Assembly: GCA_963798455.1 (NCBI GenBank)
Contig: CAWCTD010000003.1
Location: 3,844,001-3,908,000 of the forward strand
Length of the DNA: 64,000 nt
Direction of reading: 5' to 3'
Origin: CAWCTD01 sp963798455
GTDB lineage: Bacteria; Acidobacteriota; Terriglobia; Bryobacterales; Bryobacteraceae
A program made the position numbers and the translations under genes. The notes under the pieces were generated by a model that saw only the letters and a list, made by a program, of their open reading frames with translations, had not been told where the DNA came from and did no database searches. Shown here piece after piece: positions 52,872 to 61,863 of the stretch (position 1 is its first letter; every line of letters starts with the position of its first letter).

Positions 52872-54452
52872 TCAGATGAGTTTTTCGGCAATAGCTTTGG
52901 CCTGCAGAAACTGGAGCAAGTAGTCGGGGCCGCCTGCCTTGGAATCGGTTCCGGACATATTGAATCCGCCAAAGGGATGCGCCCCTACCATAGCCCCAGT
53001 ACATTTACGGTTGAAATACAGGTTTCCGACAAAGAGCCGCTCGCGGGCTTCGGCGATCTTTCTAGGGTTTTTCGTGTAAACAGCGCCGGTGAGACCGTAC
53101 TCCGTGTCGTTAGCCATCTCCAGCGCCTGCTGGAAGTCGCGCGCGGGGGTCACTGACAGCACCGGCCCGAAGATCTCCTCCTGAAAGACCCTGGCGCGGG
53201 GTTCCACATCGGCAATAATCACAGGCCTGAGGAAGTAACCATCTCCGGAGACCGGACCGCAGCCGGTAACTAGCCGGCCTTCCTGCTTTCCGATGTCTAT
53301 GTACTCGCTGATCGAACGCAGCGCCTTTTCGTTTATGACTGGCCCCATGTAGTTATCAGGCTGATCCGCCGGGCCGACCCGTAAGGCCTCTACCTTAGTC
53401 TTCAGGCGATCGAGGAATTCGTCATAGATCTTCCGGTCCACTATGGCGCGCGAACAAGCCGAACACTTCTGGCCCTGGTAGCCGTAAGCCGAAACCAGCA
53501 CGCCCATGACGGCCAGATCGAGGTCCGCCTCCTGGTCCACGATGATGGGGTCCTTGCCGCCCATCTCGGCGATCACGCGCTTGATCCAGATCTGGCCCGG
53601 CTGAGGTTTGGCGGCCAGTTCATTGATGCGGAGGCCGACGTCGCGGGAGCCTGTGAAGCACACGAAGCGGGTCTTGGGATGCTGGACCAGAACGTCTCCG
53701 ACCCTGGAGCCGGAGCCCGTGACCAGGCAAAAGCTTTTGGGCGGAAAGCCCGCCTCGAGGAGCACCTCGGCGAACTTTGCGGCAATAGTGGGCGTGTCGC
53801 TGGACGGCTTGATGACCGCGACGTTGCCGGTGACCAGGGTCGCGGTAGCCATGCCCAAAAGGATGGCCAGGGGGAAATTCCAGGGCGCGATCACCACGCC
53901 GACCCCGAGGGGCAAGTAGACCAGTTCATCGTTCTCGCCCGCCAGGTGCAGCATGGGATGCGGGCCGGCCAGCCGCATCATCTCACGGGCGTAGTACTCG
54001 CAGAAATCAATGGCCTCGGAGACGTCCGCCTCGGCCTCCGGCCAGGTCTTGCCTGCTTCGTAGACCAGCCAGGAGTCAAACTCCATCTTGCGGCGGCGGA
54101 TCAGCTCCGCGGTACGCAGCAGCATGCGGCAGCGATCCTCGGCAGGTGTGGCACGCCATTCGGGGAAAAACGCTGCTGACGACTCGACAGCCAGGGAGGC
54201 TTCAGACGGCGTGGCCATCTGGTGCACTCCCACCGTCTCGGAGGGTTTCGACGGGTTCCTGGAGATCAGCTTCTCCGCTGTCTTGCGCGGCTGGCCGCCG
54301 ATCCAGAGATCGTACTCGCGGCCAAACTGGCCGCGCACCAGGCGCAAAGCTTCTTCCATAGCCGCGCGGTGCGGAGCTAAGGAGAAATCGGTGTAAGGCT
54401 CATTGTGGAACGGGGGCAGCGCCCGCACGTCCAGACTGGTCTGCGTGCTCAT
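52872..54452 (-). CDS. L-glutamate gamma-semialdehyde (P5C) dehydrogenase
   Basis: 526 residues. Aldehyde dehydrogenase fold of the long PruA/RocA type: VGVVIAPWNFPLAI, Glu general base in AEMGGKDPII, catalytic Cys in QGQKCSACSR, and GPVLSV. It oxidises glutamate semialdehyde to glutamate in proline and arginine breakdown. PRODH is not adjacent. Confidence 0.9.
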   Translation of the reverse strand: MSTQTSLDVRALPPFHNEPYTDFSLAPHRAAMEEALRLVRGQFGREYDLWIGGQPRKTAEKLISRNPSKPSETVGVHQMATPSEASLAVESSAAFFPEWRATPAEDRCRMLLRTAELIRRRKMEFDSWLVYEAGKTWPEAEADVSEAIDFCEYYAREMMRLAGPHPMLHLAGENDELVYLPLGVGVVIAPWNFPLAILLGMATATLVTGNVAVIKPSSDTPTIAAKFAEVLLEAGFPPKSFCLVTGSGSRVGDVLVQHPKTRFVCFTGSRDVGLRINELAAKPQPGQIWIKRVIAEMGGKDPIIVDQEADLDLAVMGVLVSAYGYQGQKCSACSRAIVDRKIYDEFLDRLKTKVEALRVGPADQPDNYMGPVINEKALRSISEYIDIGKQEGRLVTGCGPVSGDGYFLRPVIIADVEPRARVFQEEIFGPVLSVTPARDFQQALEMANDTEYGLTGAVYTKNPRKIAEARERLFVGNLYFNRKCTGAMVGAHPFGGFNMSGTDSKAGGPDYLLQFLQAKAIAEKLI

Positions 54453-54489
54453 CGTAAGTTGTGTCTCCCTTCAACCGGAGGGGCTTGGC

Positions 54490-54756
54490 TCAGCCTACGA
54501 CCAGCTTCCGGCCGCGCTCCAAAAGCTCGCCCGCTTCTTCGGCGATTTTTCGGCCCTGGCCGTAGACTTCGCGGCCACGCTCAAGAATGTCCTTGCCGGT
54601 GTCGGCCAGAGCCTCACGGCCCTCGTCAGTCTTCTTGCGGATGTATTTGCGGGTATCACGTCCGGACTGGGGAGCGTAGAGCAAGGCGATCGCCGCGCCG
54701 ATGGCGACGCCGGTCAGGAACCATACCGCTTTGCCGCCGTTGTATTCCGATGCCAT
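54490..54756 (-). CDS. YtxH-like small membrane protein
   Basis: 88 residues from ATG 54756. One transmembrane segment (VWFLTGVAIGAAIALLYAP) followed by a basic helical tail with repeats such as GKDILERGREVYGQG. YtxH-domain proteins are common and linked to stress; function is not known. It lies near the ferredoxin gene in the same orientation. Confidence 0.75.
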   Translation of the reverse strand: MASEYNGGKAVWFLTGVAIGAAIALLYAPQSGRDTRKYIRKKTDEGREALADTGKDILERGREVYGQGRKIAEEAGELLERGRKLVVG

Positions 54757-54790
54757 TTCGAGACCGATCCTTTCCGCGAAACCCGCCTGT

Positions 54791-55051
54791 CTACCTGCCG
54801 TAGAAAGCCGCGTTTTTCGCCGTGAACTCAGCCCACTTCTCGGGCAGGTCATCGAGAGGGAAAATCGCCGAGACCGGGCACACCGGCACGCAGGCGCCGC
54901 AGTCGATGCACTCCACCGGGTCGATGTAGAGCATCTCCTCTTTCTCGAAGCCCGCCTCATCCTTTTTCGGGTGGATGCAATCGACCGGACAGGCGTCCAC
55001 GCACGCGGTGTCCTTGGTGCCGATGCAGGGTTCCGCGATGATATACGCCAT
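54791..55051 (-). CDS. 4Fe-4S/3Fe-4S ferredoxin
   Basis: 86 residues, good ribosome-binding site (GAGGGAAG). Two cluster motifs: CIGTKDTACVDACPVDC near the N terminus (the spacing of CxxxxxxxCxxxCP indicates a 3Fe-4S or unusual 4Fe-4S site) and CIDCGACVPVCP. Seven-iron or 2[4Fe-4S] ferredoxins of this type carry electrons for dehydrogenases. Length and style match FdxA-like ferredoxins. Confidence 0.9.
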   Translation of the reverse strand: MAYIIAEPCIGTKDTACVDACPVDCIHPKKDEAGFEKEEMLYIDPVECIDCGACVPVCPVSAIFPLDDLPEKWAEFTAKNAAFYGR

Positions 55052-55417
55052 CTCTTCCCTCGTTGCTACGACGTGCCCCAGTACTGGACAGGACAATTCC
55101 TGTATAGCACGGGCAGGACGAGAACACCAAGCGGCTCGCCGTGTCCGTTGCCGCGCCGAGAGGCCCGGTGAGAGGGACACTTTAGCCGGGTCTTGACAAG
55201 CGATACGATGCCCCTTGCTTTTGTGCGGTATACTGTTATACGGCGTTTGACTCTTGTATTTGTTTGCGCAAAAGGTTTCGAGGGAGCTCCAGGGGCTCAC
55301 CCTTCGCTACGACACTGAGCCGTGTGCGATAGGACTGCATCCCGTGGGGCTTTTTTTGTGCCTTCCGCAACCGGGTGTGGGAGTCAGATCCGAAGAATAT
55401 CCAATGCAGGGAAGTGT
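55052..55417 (+). promoter_or_regulatory. Divergent region and long leader of the cold-shock gene
   Basis: 366 bp between the ferredoxin (minus) and the cold-shock gene (plus). A TATACT at 55229-55234 could be a -10 for the plus strand, giving a leader of about 175 nt, in line with the structured leaders of cold-shock genes. The leader has a T7 run at about 55351-55357 after a GC-rich part. No small reading frame is convincing. Confidence 0.5.
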
Positions 55418-55624
55418 ATGAAGGAAACTGGTACTGTGAAGTGGTTCAACGCTGCGAAGGGCTACGGCTTCATCCAGCGAGACAACGGGGAAGATGTGTT
55501 CGTGCATTATTCCGCCATCGCGGCGGACGGCTATCGGTCCCTAGAGGAAGGCTCAAGAGTCGAGTTTGAGGTAACCCGCGGCCCGAAAGGGCTGGCGGCG
55601 GTCAACGTCGCCCCGGTGACATAG
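55418..55624 (+). CDS. Cold-shock protein (CSD)
   Basis: 68 residues from ATG 55418 (AGGGAAG upstream). OB-fold with RNP1 KGYGFIQ and RNP2 VFVHYSAI. It begins TGTVKWFN, the invariant family start. A single-stranded nucleic acid chaperone. It lies next to infA, a combination that suggests a translation/cold-response unit. Confidence 0.92.
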   Translation: MKETGTVKWFNAAKGYGFIQRDNGEDVFVHYSAIAADGYRSLEEGSRVEFEVTRGPKGLAAVNVAPVT

Positions 55625-55639
55625 GCTGGCAACACTACT

Positions 55640-55681
55640 TGGGACCGGGGAACAGGCTTCGCGCTGGTTCTCCCGGTCCCA
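55640..55681 (+). terminator. Strong hairpin between the cold-shock gene and infA
   Basis: Perfect 10-bp stem TGGGACCGGG/CCCGGTCCCA. No clear T run follows, so it may be a partial terminator or mRNA-stability element between the two genes. Confidence 0.55.
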
Positions 55682-55717
55682 GGTACTGTTTCACAAAGAT
55701 CAGGCACAAGGAGGAGG

Positions 55718-55936
55718 ATGAGCAAGGAAGACTGCATAGAAGTCTCAGGAACAGTCGTCGAGAAATTCCCAAGCGGTTTGTTTAGCGTTCAGCTCGACCA
55801 GGAACGCGTCATACTGGCCCACCTGGCCGGAAAGCTCCGCCGGAACCGCATACGCGTGCTGGCGGGCGATCGGGTGACTCTGGAGATGTCGCCCTACGAC
55901 CTGACCAAGGGCCGAATCACCTACCGGCACAAGTAA
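55718..55936 (+). CDS. infA: Translation initiation factor IF-1
   Basis: 72 residues. OB-fold with EVSGTVVEKFPSGLFSV and the C-terminal LTKGRITYRHK that is diagnostic of IF-1. Ribosome-binding site AAGGAGG. It binds the 30S A site during initiation. It lies 94 bp after the cold-shock gene and is not in the ribosomal protein cluster. Confidence 0.93.
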   Translation: MSKEDCIEVSGTVVEKFPSGLFSVQLDQERVILAHLAGKLRRNRIRVLAGDRVTLEMSPYDLTKGRITYRHK

Positions 55937-56026
55937 GAAGATCCCCTTGAGATCCCGCGGACCGCGCCAGGCCTGTGCCCGCCGAGTCTCCGTTCGTGCT
56001 ATAAAACGCCTGAGCGCGTTCCCCCG

Positions 56027-57145
56027 ATGCCCCTGAAGATCCTCTTCGTCTTCGGCACTCGCCCGGAGGCCATCAAGTTGTGTCCCGTGGTGCTGTGTCT
56101 TCGCGGCCGCCCGAAGGAATTCGAGGTGAGGGTGTGCGTCACCGCGCAGCATCGCGAACTGCTGGATCAGGTGCTGGACGCCTTCAATGTGGCGCCTGAC
56201 CACGACCTGGGCGTGATGCTTCCCAGACAGAGCCTGTTCCAGTCAACATCGCGAATCCTCGCCTCTCTGGAACCCGTGCTGGAAGCCGAGCGGCCGGACA
56301 TGGTGGTGGTCCAGGGAGACACGACCACCACGCTGTGCGGCGCATTGGCCGCCTTCTACAGCAGGGTCCCGGTGGCTCACGTGGAGGCCGGGCTCAGAAC
56401 GGGGGATCCATTCCAGCCGTTCCCCGAAGAAGTGAACCGCGTGCTTACGACCCATTTGGCCTCCCTGCATTTCGCGGCCACGGAGGGCGCGGCCCGCAAC
56501 CTCACCGCCGAGGGGGTCGCTCGCGACAGAATCACCGTCACGGGGAACTCCGGCATCGACGCCGTCCTGTTTGTCCGCGATGGCCTGGAGCAGGGCAGGC
56601 TGAAAGGTCCGGAATGGCCGCGACTGGATCCGGCGAGCAAGCTGATCCTGGTCACCGCGCACCGTCGCGAGAGCTTCGGAGAAGGGTTCGAGCGCATCTG
56701 CCGCGCGCTCTTGCGCCTGTCACAGCGCCGGGATGTGCAGATCGTCTACCCCGTACACCCTAACCCCAACGTTCAGGAGCCCGTCGGCCGTTTCTTGTCG
56801 GGAAGAGAGAACATCCTGCTGATTGAGCCGCTCGCCTACGTCCCCTTCGTGGATCTCATGCGCCGGGCTCGAGTCCTGCTGACCGACTCCGGCGGCGTTC
56901 AGGAGGAGGGACCTTCGCTCGGCAAACCGGTCCTCGTCATGCGCGACAAGACCGAACGCCCGGAGGCCGTCGAAGCCGGGACGGCGCGTCTGGTCGGAAC
57001 GGCGGAAGACCGCATCTTCGAGGAGGTCTCGCGGCTGCTGGACGACCCCGAAGAGTACGACCGCATGGCTCGCGTTCACAACCCCTACGGAGATGGCCGT
57101 ACAAGCCAGCGCATTGCCGACGTAATCGTCTCATTTTTCAGGTAA
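56027..57145 (+). CDS. wecB: UDP-N-acetylglucosamine 2-epimerase
   Basis: 372 residues with GT-B-type fold: FGTRPEAIKL at the N terminus, VQGDTTTT, HVEAGLRTGD, VTAHRRES, TDSGGVQEE and TERPEAVEAGT. These are the UDP-GlcNAc 2-epimerase signatures. It makes UDP-ManNAc for surface polysaccharides. Confidence 0.92.
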   Translation: MPLKILFVFGTRPEAIKLCPVVLCLRGRPKEFEVRVCVTAQHRELLDQVLDAFNVAPDHDLGVMLPRQSLFQSTSRILASLEPVLEAERPDMVVVQGDTTTTLCGALAAFYSRVPVAHVEAGLRTGDPFQPFPEEVNRVLTTHLASLHFAATEGAARNLTAEGVARDRITVTGNSGIDAVLFVRDGLEQGRLKGPEWPRLDPASKLILVTAHRRESFGEGFERICRALLRLSQRRDVQIVYPVHPNPNVQEPVGRFLSGRENILLIEPLAYVPFVDLMRRARVLLTDSGGVQEEGPSLGKPVLVMRDKTERPEAVEAGTARLVGTAEDRIFEEVSRLLDDPEEYDRMARVHNPYGDGRTSQRIADVIVSFFR

Positions 57146-57250
57146 AACGCGTTTCCAAGGGAGGCTGTGCGGCAGGCCGGGGCAGGCCCCTTTTGATCTG
57201 GGAATCGCCGGTCGCCCTCTATAATGTGGCCGGGGGGGATTCCAGGGCAA

Positions 57251-58312
57251 ATGAAAAACGGCGCCGCGCCAGTCAGGACGAAGAGGGCAGTATCCTCACG
57301 GCCGCCCGCGATCACGGCCTTGCTGTCCAGGAAAGTGATCGGCCAGCCATCGGCACTGGATGGCATCGCTCCCTACGTTCAGGTTTATCAAGCGGGATTG
57401 GCCGCGGAAGGCAGGCCCGCCGGCGTCTTCCTGCTTCTCGGACCCACGGGGACGGGGAAGACAAAAACCGTGGAGGCGCTCGCCGAAGTGCTGCACGGCA
57501 GCGAGAAGAACGTCCTCAAGATCGACTGCGGCGAGTTCCAGATGGAGCACGAGGTCGCCAAACTGATTGGCGCGCCTCCCGGCTACCTGGGGCACCGCGA
57601 AACCCAGCCCATGCTCACCCAGCAGAAACTCAACATGGTGGCCAGCGAGAAGTCGAGCCTTTCGCTGGTTCTCTTTGATGAGGTCGACAAGGCGGCGCCC
57701 TCTCTTACCAGGCTGCTGCTCGGAATCCTCGACAAGGCAATTCTTCGGCTGGGCGACAACACCACGGTCAACTTCGAGCGCAGCATGATCTTTCTCACCA
57801 GCAATCTCGGCAGCCGCAGCATGATGAAGGAGATCCGGCCTGACTTCGGCTTCGAGGCCGGCATCTCCAAGATGCGCGCCGACCTGGGGCTCAAGCTGGA
57901 GAGCATCGGCATCGAGGCGGCGCGCCGGAAGTTCCCCCCCGAGTTCATCAACCGCATTGATCGCACCATCACCTACCGCCCGCTGGATGACGAGGCGCTG
58001 GCCGAGATCCTGGACCAGCACATCGCCGATTTCCAGCACCATGTGGGTATGCGTCTGGGCCCCCGCGCCGTCGAGATCGAGGTCCCTCCCGAAACACGGC
58101 GGGTGATTCTCCGCAAAGGCACTAGCGCCGAGTTCGGGGCCAGAGAACTGAAACGGACCCTGCACCGCCACCTCACCGAGCCGCTCGCGGCTTTGGTCGC
58201 GGGGGGCGAGATCGGCCCCGGCGCTTCTCTCCGGCTGGTGTTCAGCGAGCGCGAGGACAAGCTCCTGCTAGAGACGGACGCGGGCGAAGCCCTCGCGGAT
58301 GATGGATACTGA
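57251..58312 (+). CDS. Stand-alone ClpB/ClpC D2-like AAA+ ATPase
   Basis: About 353 residues from the ATG at 57251. Only the second (D2) type ATPase module is present: VIGQPSALDGI, Walker A GPTGTGKT (64-71), Walker B LVLFDEVDKA, sensor 1 FLTSNLGS, PPEFINRIDRTITY, sensor 2 GARELKRTLHRHL. The N domain, D1 and M domain of ClpB/ClpA/ClpC are absent, as is the IGF/L loop for ClpP. It may be a disaggregase-like or regulatory AAA. It is followed 6 bp later by rsmI. Confidence 0.75.
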   Translation: MKNGAAPVRTKRAVSSRPPAITALLSRKVIGQPSALDGIAPYVQVYQAGLAAEGRPAGVFLLLGPTGTGKTKTVEALAEVLHGSEKNVLKIDCGEFQMEHEVAKLIGAPPGYLGHRETQPMLTQQKLNMVASEKSSLSLVLFDEVDKAAPSLTRLLLGILDKAILRLGDNTTVNFERSMIFLTSNLGSRSMMKEIRPDFGFEAGISKMRADLGLKLESIGIEAARRKFPPEFINRIDRTITYRPLDDEALAEILDQHIADFQHHVGMRLGPRAVEIEVPPETRRVILRKGTSAEFGARELKRTLHRHLTEPLAALVAGGEIGPGASLRLVFSEREDKLLLETDAGEALADDGY

Positions 58313-58318
58313 CGGTTG

Positions 58319-59143
58319 ATGGCCGGGACTCTCTACCTGGTGGCGACGCCCATTGGCAACCTCGAGGACGTCACTTACCGCGCGCTTCGCGTGCTGAAGG
58401 AGGCGGACCTGATCGCGTGCGAGGACACCCGCCGCACGCGCACCCTGCTCCAGCACTATGGCATCCGCTCGCCGGTGGTCAGCTACCACGAACACAACGA
58501 AGCCGAGCGCGCCGAAGAGCTTCTCGGCAGCCTTGTTCAGGGGAAGGTGCTGGCTCTGGTGTCCGATGCCGGCACGCCGCTGATATCCGATCCGGGCTAC
58601 CGGCTGGTGGCTAAGGCCGTCGCACAGGGCATCCGAGTCGAGCCCGTACCGGGTCCCTCGGCCGTCGTGGCCGCGCTGGCGGCGTCGGGCATGCCCGCTG
58701 ACGCTTTCCACTTCGCCGGATTCCTGCCCGCCAAGACAACTCAACGCCGCAAGGCGCTCGGCAAGCTCCAGGACGAGGACGCGACGCTCGTTTTTTTTGA
58801 AGCGCCGCATCGCGTTTTGGCGGCGCTGGAAGATATTGAGGCCGTCCTGGGCCCGCGCGCGATGGTGCTGGCCCGCGAGATGACCAAACTCCACGAAGAA
58901 TTCCTGCGCGGCACGCCCTCCGAGCTGGGGCAGGCTCTTCGGGCGCGCGCCTTCATCAAGGGCGAGATCACGCTGGTGGTGGGAAAACCGGCCCCGGCCC
59001 CGGCAGAAGAAACGCCGCTTGGCCGGGCCGTCGAGGAGCTGGTCGCCTCCGGGATGCCACGCATGGAGGCCATCAAGACCGTGGCCCGCCGCCGGGGCCT
59101 TTCCAAGCGCGAGGTCTACAAGACCCTGCAATCCGGGGGGTAG
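58319..59143 (+). CDS. rsmI: 16S rRNA 2'-O-ribose methyltransferase (C1402)
   Basis: 275 codons from ATG 58319 (a TTG directly before is not needed). Tetrapyrrole-methylase fold: LYLVATPIGNLEDVT, CEDTRRTRTLL, LVSDAGTPLISDPGY, VPGPSAVVAAL, FAGFLPAK, and LAREMTKLHEE. These are the RsmI signature segments. Methylates C1402 of 16S rRNA. Confidence 0.93.
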   Translation: MAGTLYLVATPIGNLEDVTYRALRVLKEADLIACEDTRRTRTLLQHYGIRSPVVSYHEHNEAERAEELLGSLVQGKVLALVSDAGTPLISDPGYRLVAKAVAQGIRVEPVPGPSAVVAALAASGMPADAFHFAGFLPAKTTQRRKALGKLQDEDATLVFFEAPHRVLAALEDIEAVLGPRAMVLAREMTKLHEEFLRGTPSELGQALRARAFIKGEITLVVGKPAPAPAEETPLGRAVEELVASGMPRMEAIKTVARRRGLSKREVYKTLQSGG

Positions 59144-59338
59144 GACGCACGCGGAGGCGTTCCCCATCCGCGCGAGTGCTGCATTGTATCAGCGCACGGG
59201 CCGCGTGATATTCTTGATGATCTGCCCAAGGGACTCTGCATAGCGGCTTTCTGCCTCGCGGCGTCCACCGGATGCCTGCGATATACTCCGAGACCGCTCG
59301 ATCCGCCGCGTCTGGAGACTCAATACAAATCGCGGGAT

Positions 59339-60610
59339 TTGTCGGATCCGAGTCTCCGCGTGTTCGCGGAAGCGAGCGGCAAGAGGGGGAAGGCATGGCC
59401 CCCCGCAACCTGGGACTTCGACTCTCTCTCGCTCGTCGCATACTACTTCAGCCCTCAGGTGGCAGCCGCCCGCGCGAGGTACGAGTCCGCCCGGGCGGCC
59501 GTCCTGACAGCCAAAGGAAAGCCAAATCCATCTCTGTCGCTCGGCGGCGGATGGACGAACTCCCCCGAATCAGCCCTCGTCCTCCGTTTCGAGCCAGCCA
59601 TAACCCTTGAGACCGCCGGGAAGCGCGGCTATCGGATCCTGGAAGCCGAGCGCCAAGCCGAGGCGGCGCGGTTGGAGGCGGCCGAAACTGCGTGGAAGGT
59701 CCGCGGGGCGGTGCGCGCGGCTTTGCTCGATCACTTGGTTGCCGTGGCGGAGGCGCGAATGCTCTCGGACGAGTCTCGCCTGCGTTCCTCCGCCGTCCGC
59801 GTCGTGCAGCAGCGGCTGGCAGTGGGCGAAGCATCCCGGCCGGAGGTGGACGTGGTCCGCGCGGAGCGCGACGCCATCGAGATCGCGATCAAGGACGCGG
59901 AAGGCCGCGCGGCGGAGTCCAAGGCGGCGCTTGCCGCGGCGCTGGGCCTGCCGGCTTCGGCCGTCCAGGGAGTCAGCCTGGACAGCGCTCCCCTGGAAAC
60001 CCTCCCGTCGAAGCCCGGCCAGGAGACGGCGCAGCAGGCGGGGCTGATGAATCGCCCCGATGTCCGGCGCAGCCTCGCCGAGTACGAAGTCACCGAGGCT
60101 GCACTCCAACTGGAGGTCGCCAAACAGTACCCGGACGTCTCCCTCACGCCCGGCTACGACTTCGACGAAGGCCATCACAAGTTCGTTTTCGGCCCGGGGC
60201 TGCCGATCCCCCTGATCAACCGGAACCGCGGGCCGATTGCTCAGGCCGAAGCACGCCGGACCCAAGCCGCGGCGGAGTTCTTGGCGGTTCAAGCGCAGGC
60301 CATCGGAGAGATCGAGCAGGCCCGCGAGCGTTACGCCGCTGCGCTGGCGGAGTTCGGAGCCGCCGGCGCCCAAGTGCGGTTTGTCCGGGAACGGCGCGAA
60401 GCCCCCGCGGCCCGCGCGGTGGCGGCCGGCCAGTCCGACCGGCTCGCCCAAACAGATGCTGGACTGGAAACCGCGCAAGCCGCGCGGGGCCGTCTGGATG
60501 CGCTCCGCCGTGCGCTATCGGCCTTGGGCGCCCTGGAAGACGCGATGGCGGCGGACCTCCCGGCCCTTGATCCCGCCTCTCCGGTTCCGGCAAGACAGGA
60601 GCAGCCATGA
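59339..60610 (+). CDS. TolC-like outer-membrane efflux protein (CusC-type), 5' end uncertain
   Basis: 423 residues from the TTG at 59339, but the frame stays open upstream and encodes a lipoprotein signal (KGLCIAAFCLAASTGC) with a lipobox, without any ATG, GTG or TTG in that frame; a one-base change in the C run near 59225-59227 would connect it to the ATG at about 59217. The body has two repeated helical units (AAARARYESARAAVL, QARERYAAALAEF), typical of TolC/CusC. It forms the outer-membrane channel of the following efflux operon. Confidence 0.8.
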   Translation: MSDPSLRVFAEASGKRGKAWPPATWDFDSLSLVAYYFSPQVAAARARYESARAAVLTAKGKPNPSLSLGGGWTNSPESALVLRFEPAITLETAGKRGYRILEAERQAEAARLEAAETAWKVRGAVRAALLDHLVAVAEARMLSDESRLRSSAVRVVQQRLAVGEASRPEVDVVRAERDAIEIAIKDAEGRAAESKAALAAALGLPASAVQGVSLDSAPLETLPSKPGQETAQQAGLMNRPDVRRSLAEYEVTEAALQLEVAKQYPDVSLTPGYDFDEGHHKFVFGPGLPIPLINRNRGPIAQAEARRTQAAAEFLAVQAQAIGEIEQARERYAAALAEFGAAGAQVRFVRERREAPAARAVAAGQSDRLAQTDAGLETAQAARGRLDALRRALSALGALEDAMAADLPALDPASPVPARQEQP

Positions 60611-61863
60611 ACAAGCTGGTCCGCTTGCTCCTAGCCGTCGCTGCGGCGGCAGCACTCGTGTGGCTTCTCGTATGGGGCTACCAGCGCAACCGCAGCGAAG
60701 TGCGCGAAGAGGACAAACCGGTGAAGCCGCCAGCGCGTGTGACAACCACCGCGTCCGGAGAAAGCATGGTCACCCTGGATTCGCGCGCGCAGGCAAGCAT
60801 AGGCCTGAAAGTCGAGCCGGTCCTGGCCATCGGCGTGCAACGCGAGATCGTCGCCTACGGGATCTTGCTGGAAGATCCCTCGCGCTCCTTCACCGTCCGC
60901 GCACCGGTCTCTGGAACGCTGCGGCTACCAGCTTCGGGCTCGTCACCCGACATCGGCGATGTTCTCCCGGCCGGCGGCATTGTGGGCAGGCTCGAGCCCA
61001 GACTTGCTCCCGCCGAGATCCTGAACCTGCGCGATCGCCTCGCGTCGGAAGAGGCTGAGATGGAATCGGCTTCCGCCTCGGTAGTGGTTTCCCGCGCCGC
61101 CTATGATCGCGCCAGGAAGTTGAACGCCGACGATAAGAACTTCTCCGATCGCGCGGTGGAGGAAGCCGAGGCGCGGCTGAAGTCGGACGAGGCCCGGGAG
61201 AAGGCCGCCGCCCAGACAGCCGGCATGATTTCCTCGGCCCTGAACGCCGCGGGCCGCGCTCCCGAGGGTTTGCTCCCGCTGGTCGCCGAACGCGGGGGCC
61301 AGGTAGCGGAGATAATGGCCCAACCCGGCGAATCCCTCGAAGCCGGGCAGCCAGTCCTCCGCACGGCGCGTTTCGATCAACTGCTGGCCAAAGTCGACCT
61401 GCCTGCCGGAGAGGCGGTCGCCTTGCCCCTGCCGGGCGCTCAGATCTTTGTCCTGGGCCGAGAGGACAGGCCGATCCCAGCCATCGGAGTGGGCTTGGCT
61501 GCCGCGGCCGATCCCAAGGCGCAGGCGCAGTCCCTGCTCTTCCGAATCCAAGTCCCTGGCCTGAATTTGAGGCCGGGCATAGCGGTCACGGCCCGCATCC
61601 GGCTCCCCGGGGCCGCGCGCAGCGGCGCACTCGCGCCCCGCTCCGCACTCGTCCGCTATGGCGGCAGCACCTGGATCTACGTGCAGACCTCGGCCGACAG
61701 CTTCGCCAGGCGCGCGATCTCGCTCGATCGCCTCGGAGAGAACGGGTGGGAGACGGTCGCTCTTCACGGCGGTGAACGCGTGGTCGTGGTGGGGGCGCAA
61801 GTACTCCTCTCGGAGGAACTCAAGTCGCAGATCCAGGTCGGGGAGGCGAGCGAAGCGCAGTAA
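60607..61863 (+). CDS. RND efflux periplasmic adaptor (HlyD/CusB-like)
   Basis: 418 residues. One N-terminal TM/signal helix (LLLAVAAAAALVWLLVW), a beta-barrel and lipoyl-like halves (VRAPVSGTLR, VAERGGQVAEIMAQPGESL) around a helical hairpin (about 135-210), and a C-terminal membrane-proximal domain. It overlaps the TolC gene by 4 bp and the RND gene by 1 bp, so all three are translated as one unit. Confidence 0.87.
   Translation: MNKLVRLLLAVAAAAALVWLLVWGYQRNRSEVREEDKPVKPPARVTTTASGESMVTLDSRAQASIGLKVEPVLAIGVQREIVAYGILLEDPSRSFTVRAPVSGTLRLPASGSSPDIGDVLPAGGIVGRLEPRLAPAEILNLRDRLASEEAEMESASASVVVSRAAYDRARKLNADDKNFSDRAVEEAEARLKSDEAREKAAAQTAGMISSALNAAGRAPEGLLPLVAERGGQVAEIMAQPGESLEAGQPVLRTARFDQLLAKVDLPAGEAVALPLPGAQIFVLGREDRPIPAIGVGLAAAADPKAQAQSLLFRIQVPGLNLRPGIAVTARIRLPGAARSGALAPRSALVRYGGSTWIYVQTSADSFARRAISLDRLGENGWETVALHGGERVVVVGAQVLLSEELKSQIQVGEASEAQ

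Noticed and set aside
55193..55234. TTGACA and TATACT as a promoter pair before the cold-shock gene
   Set aside because: The spacer is 30 bp, far from the 16-18 bp needed; only the TATACT was kept as a possible -10.
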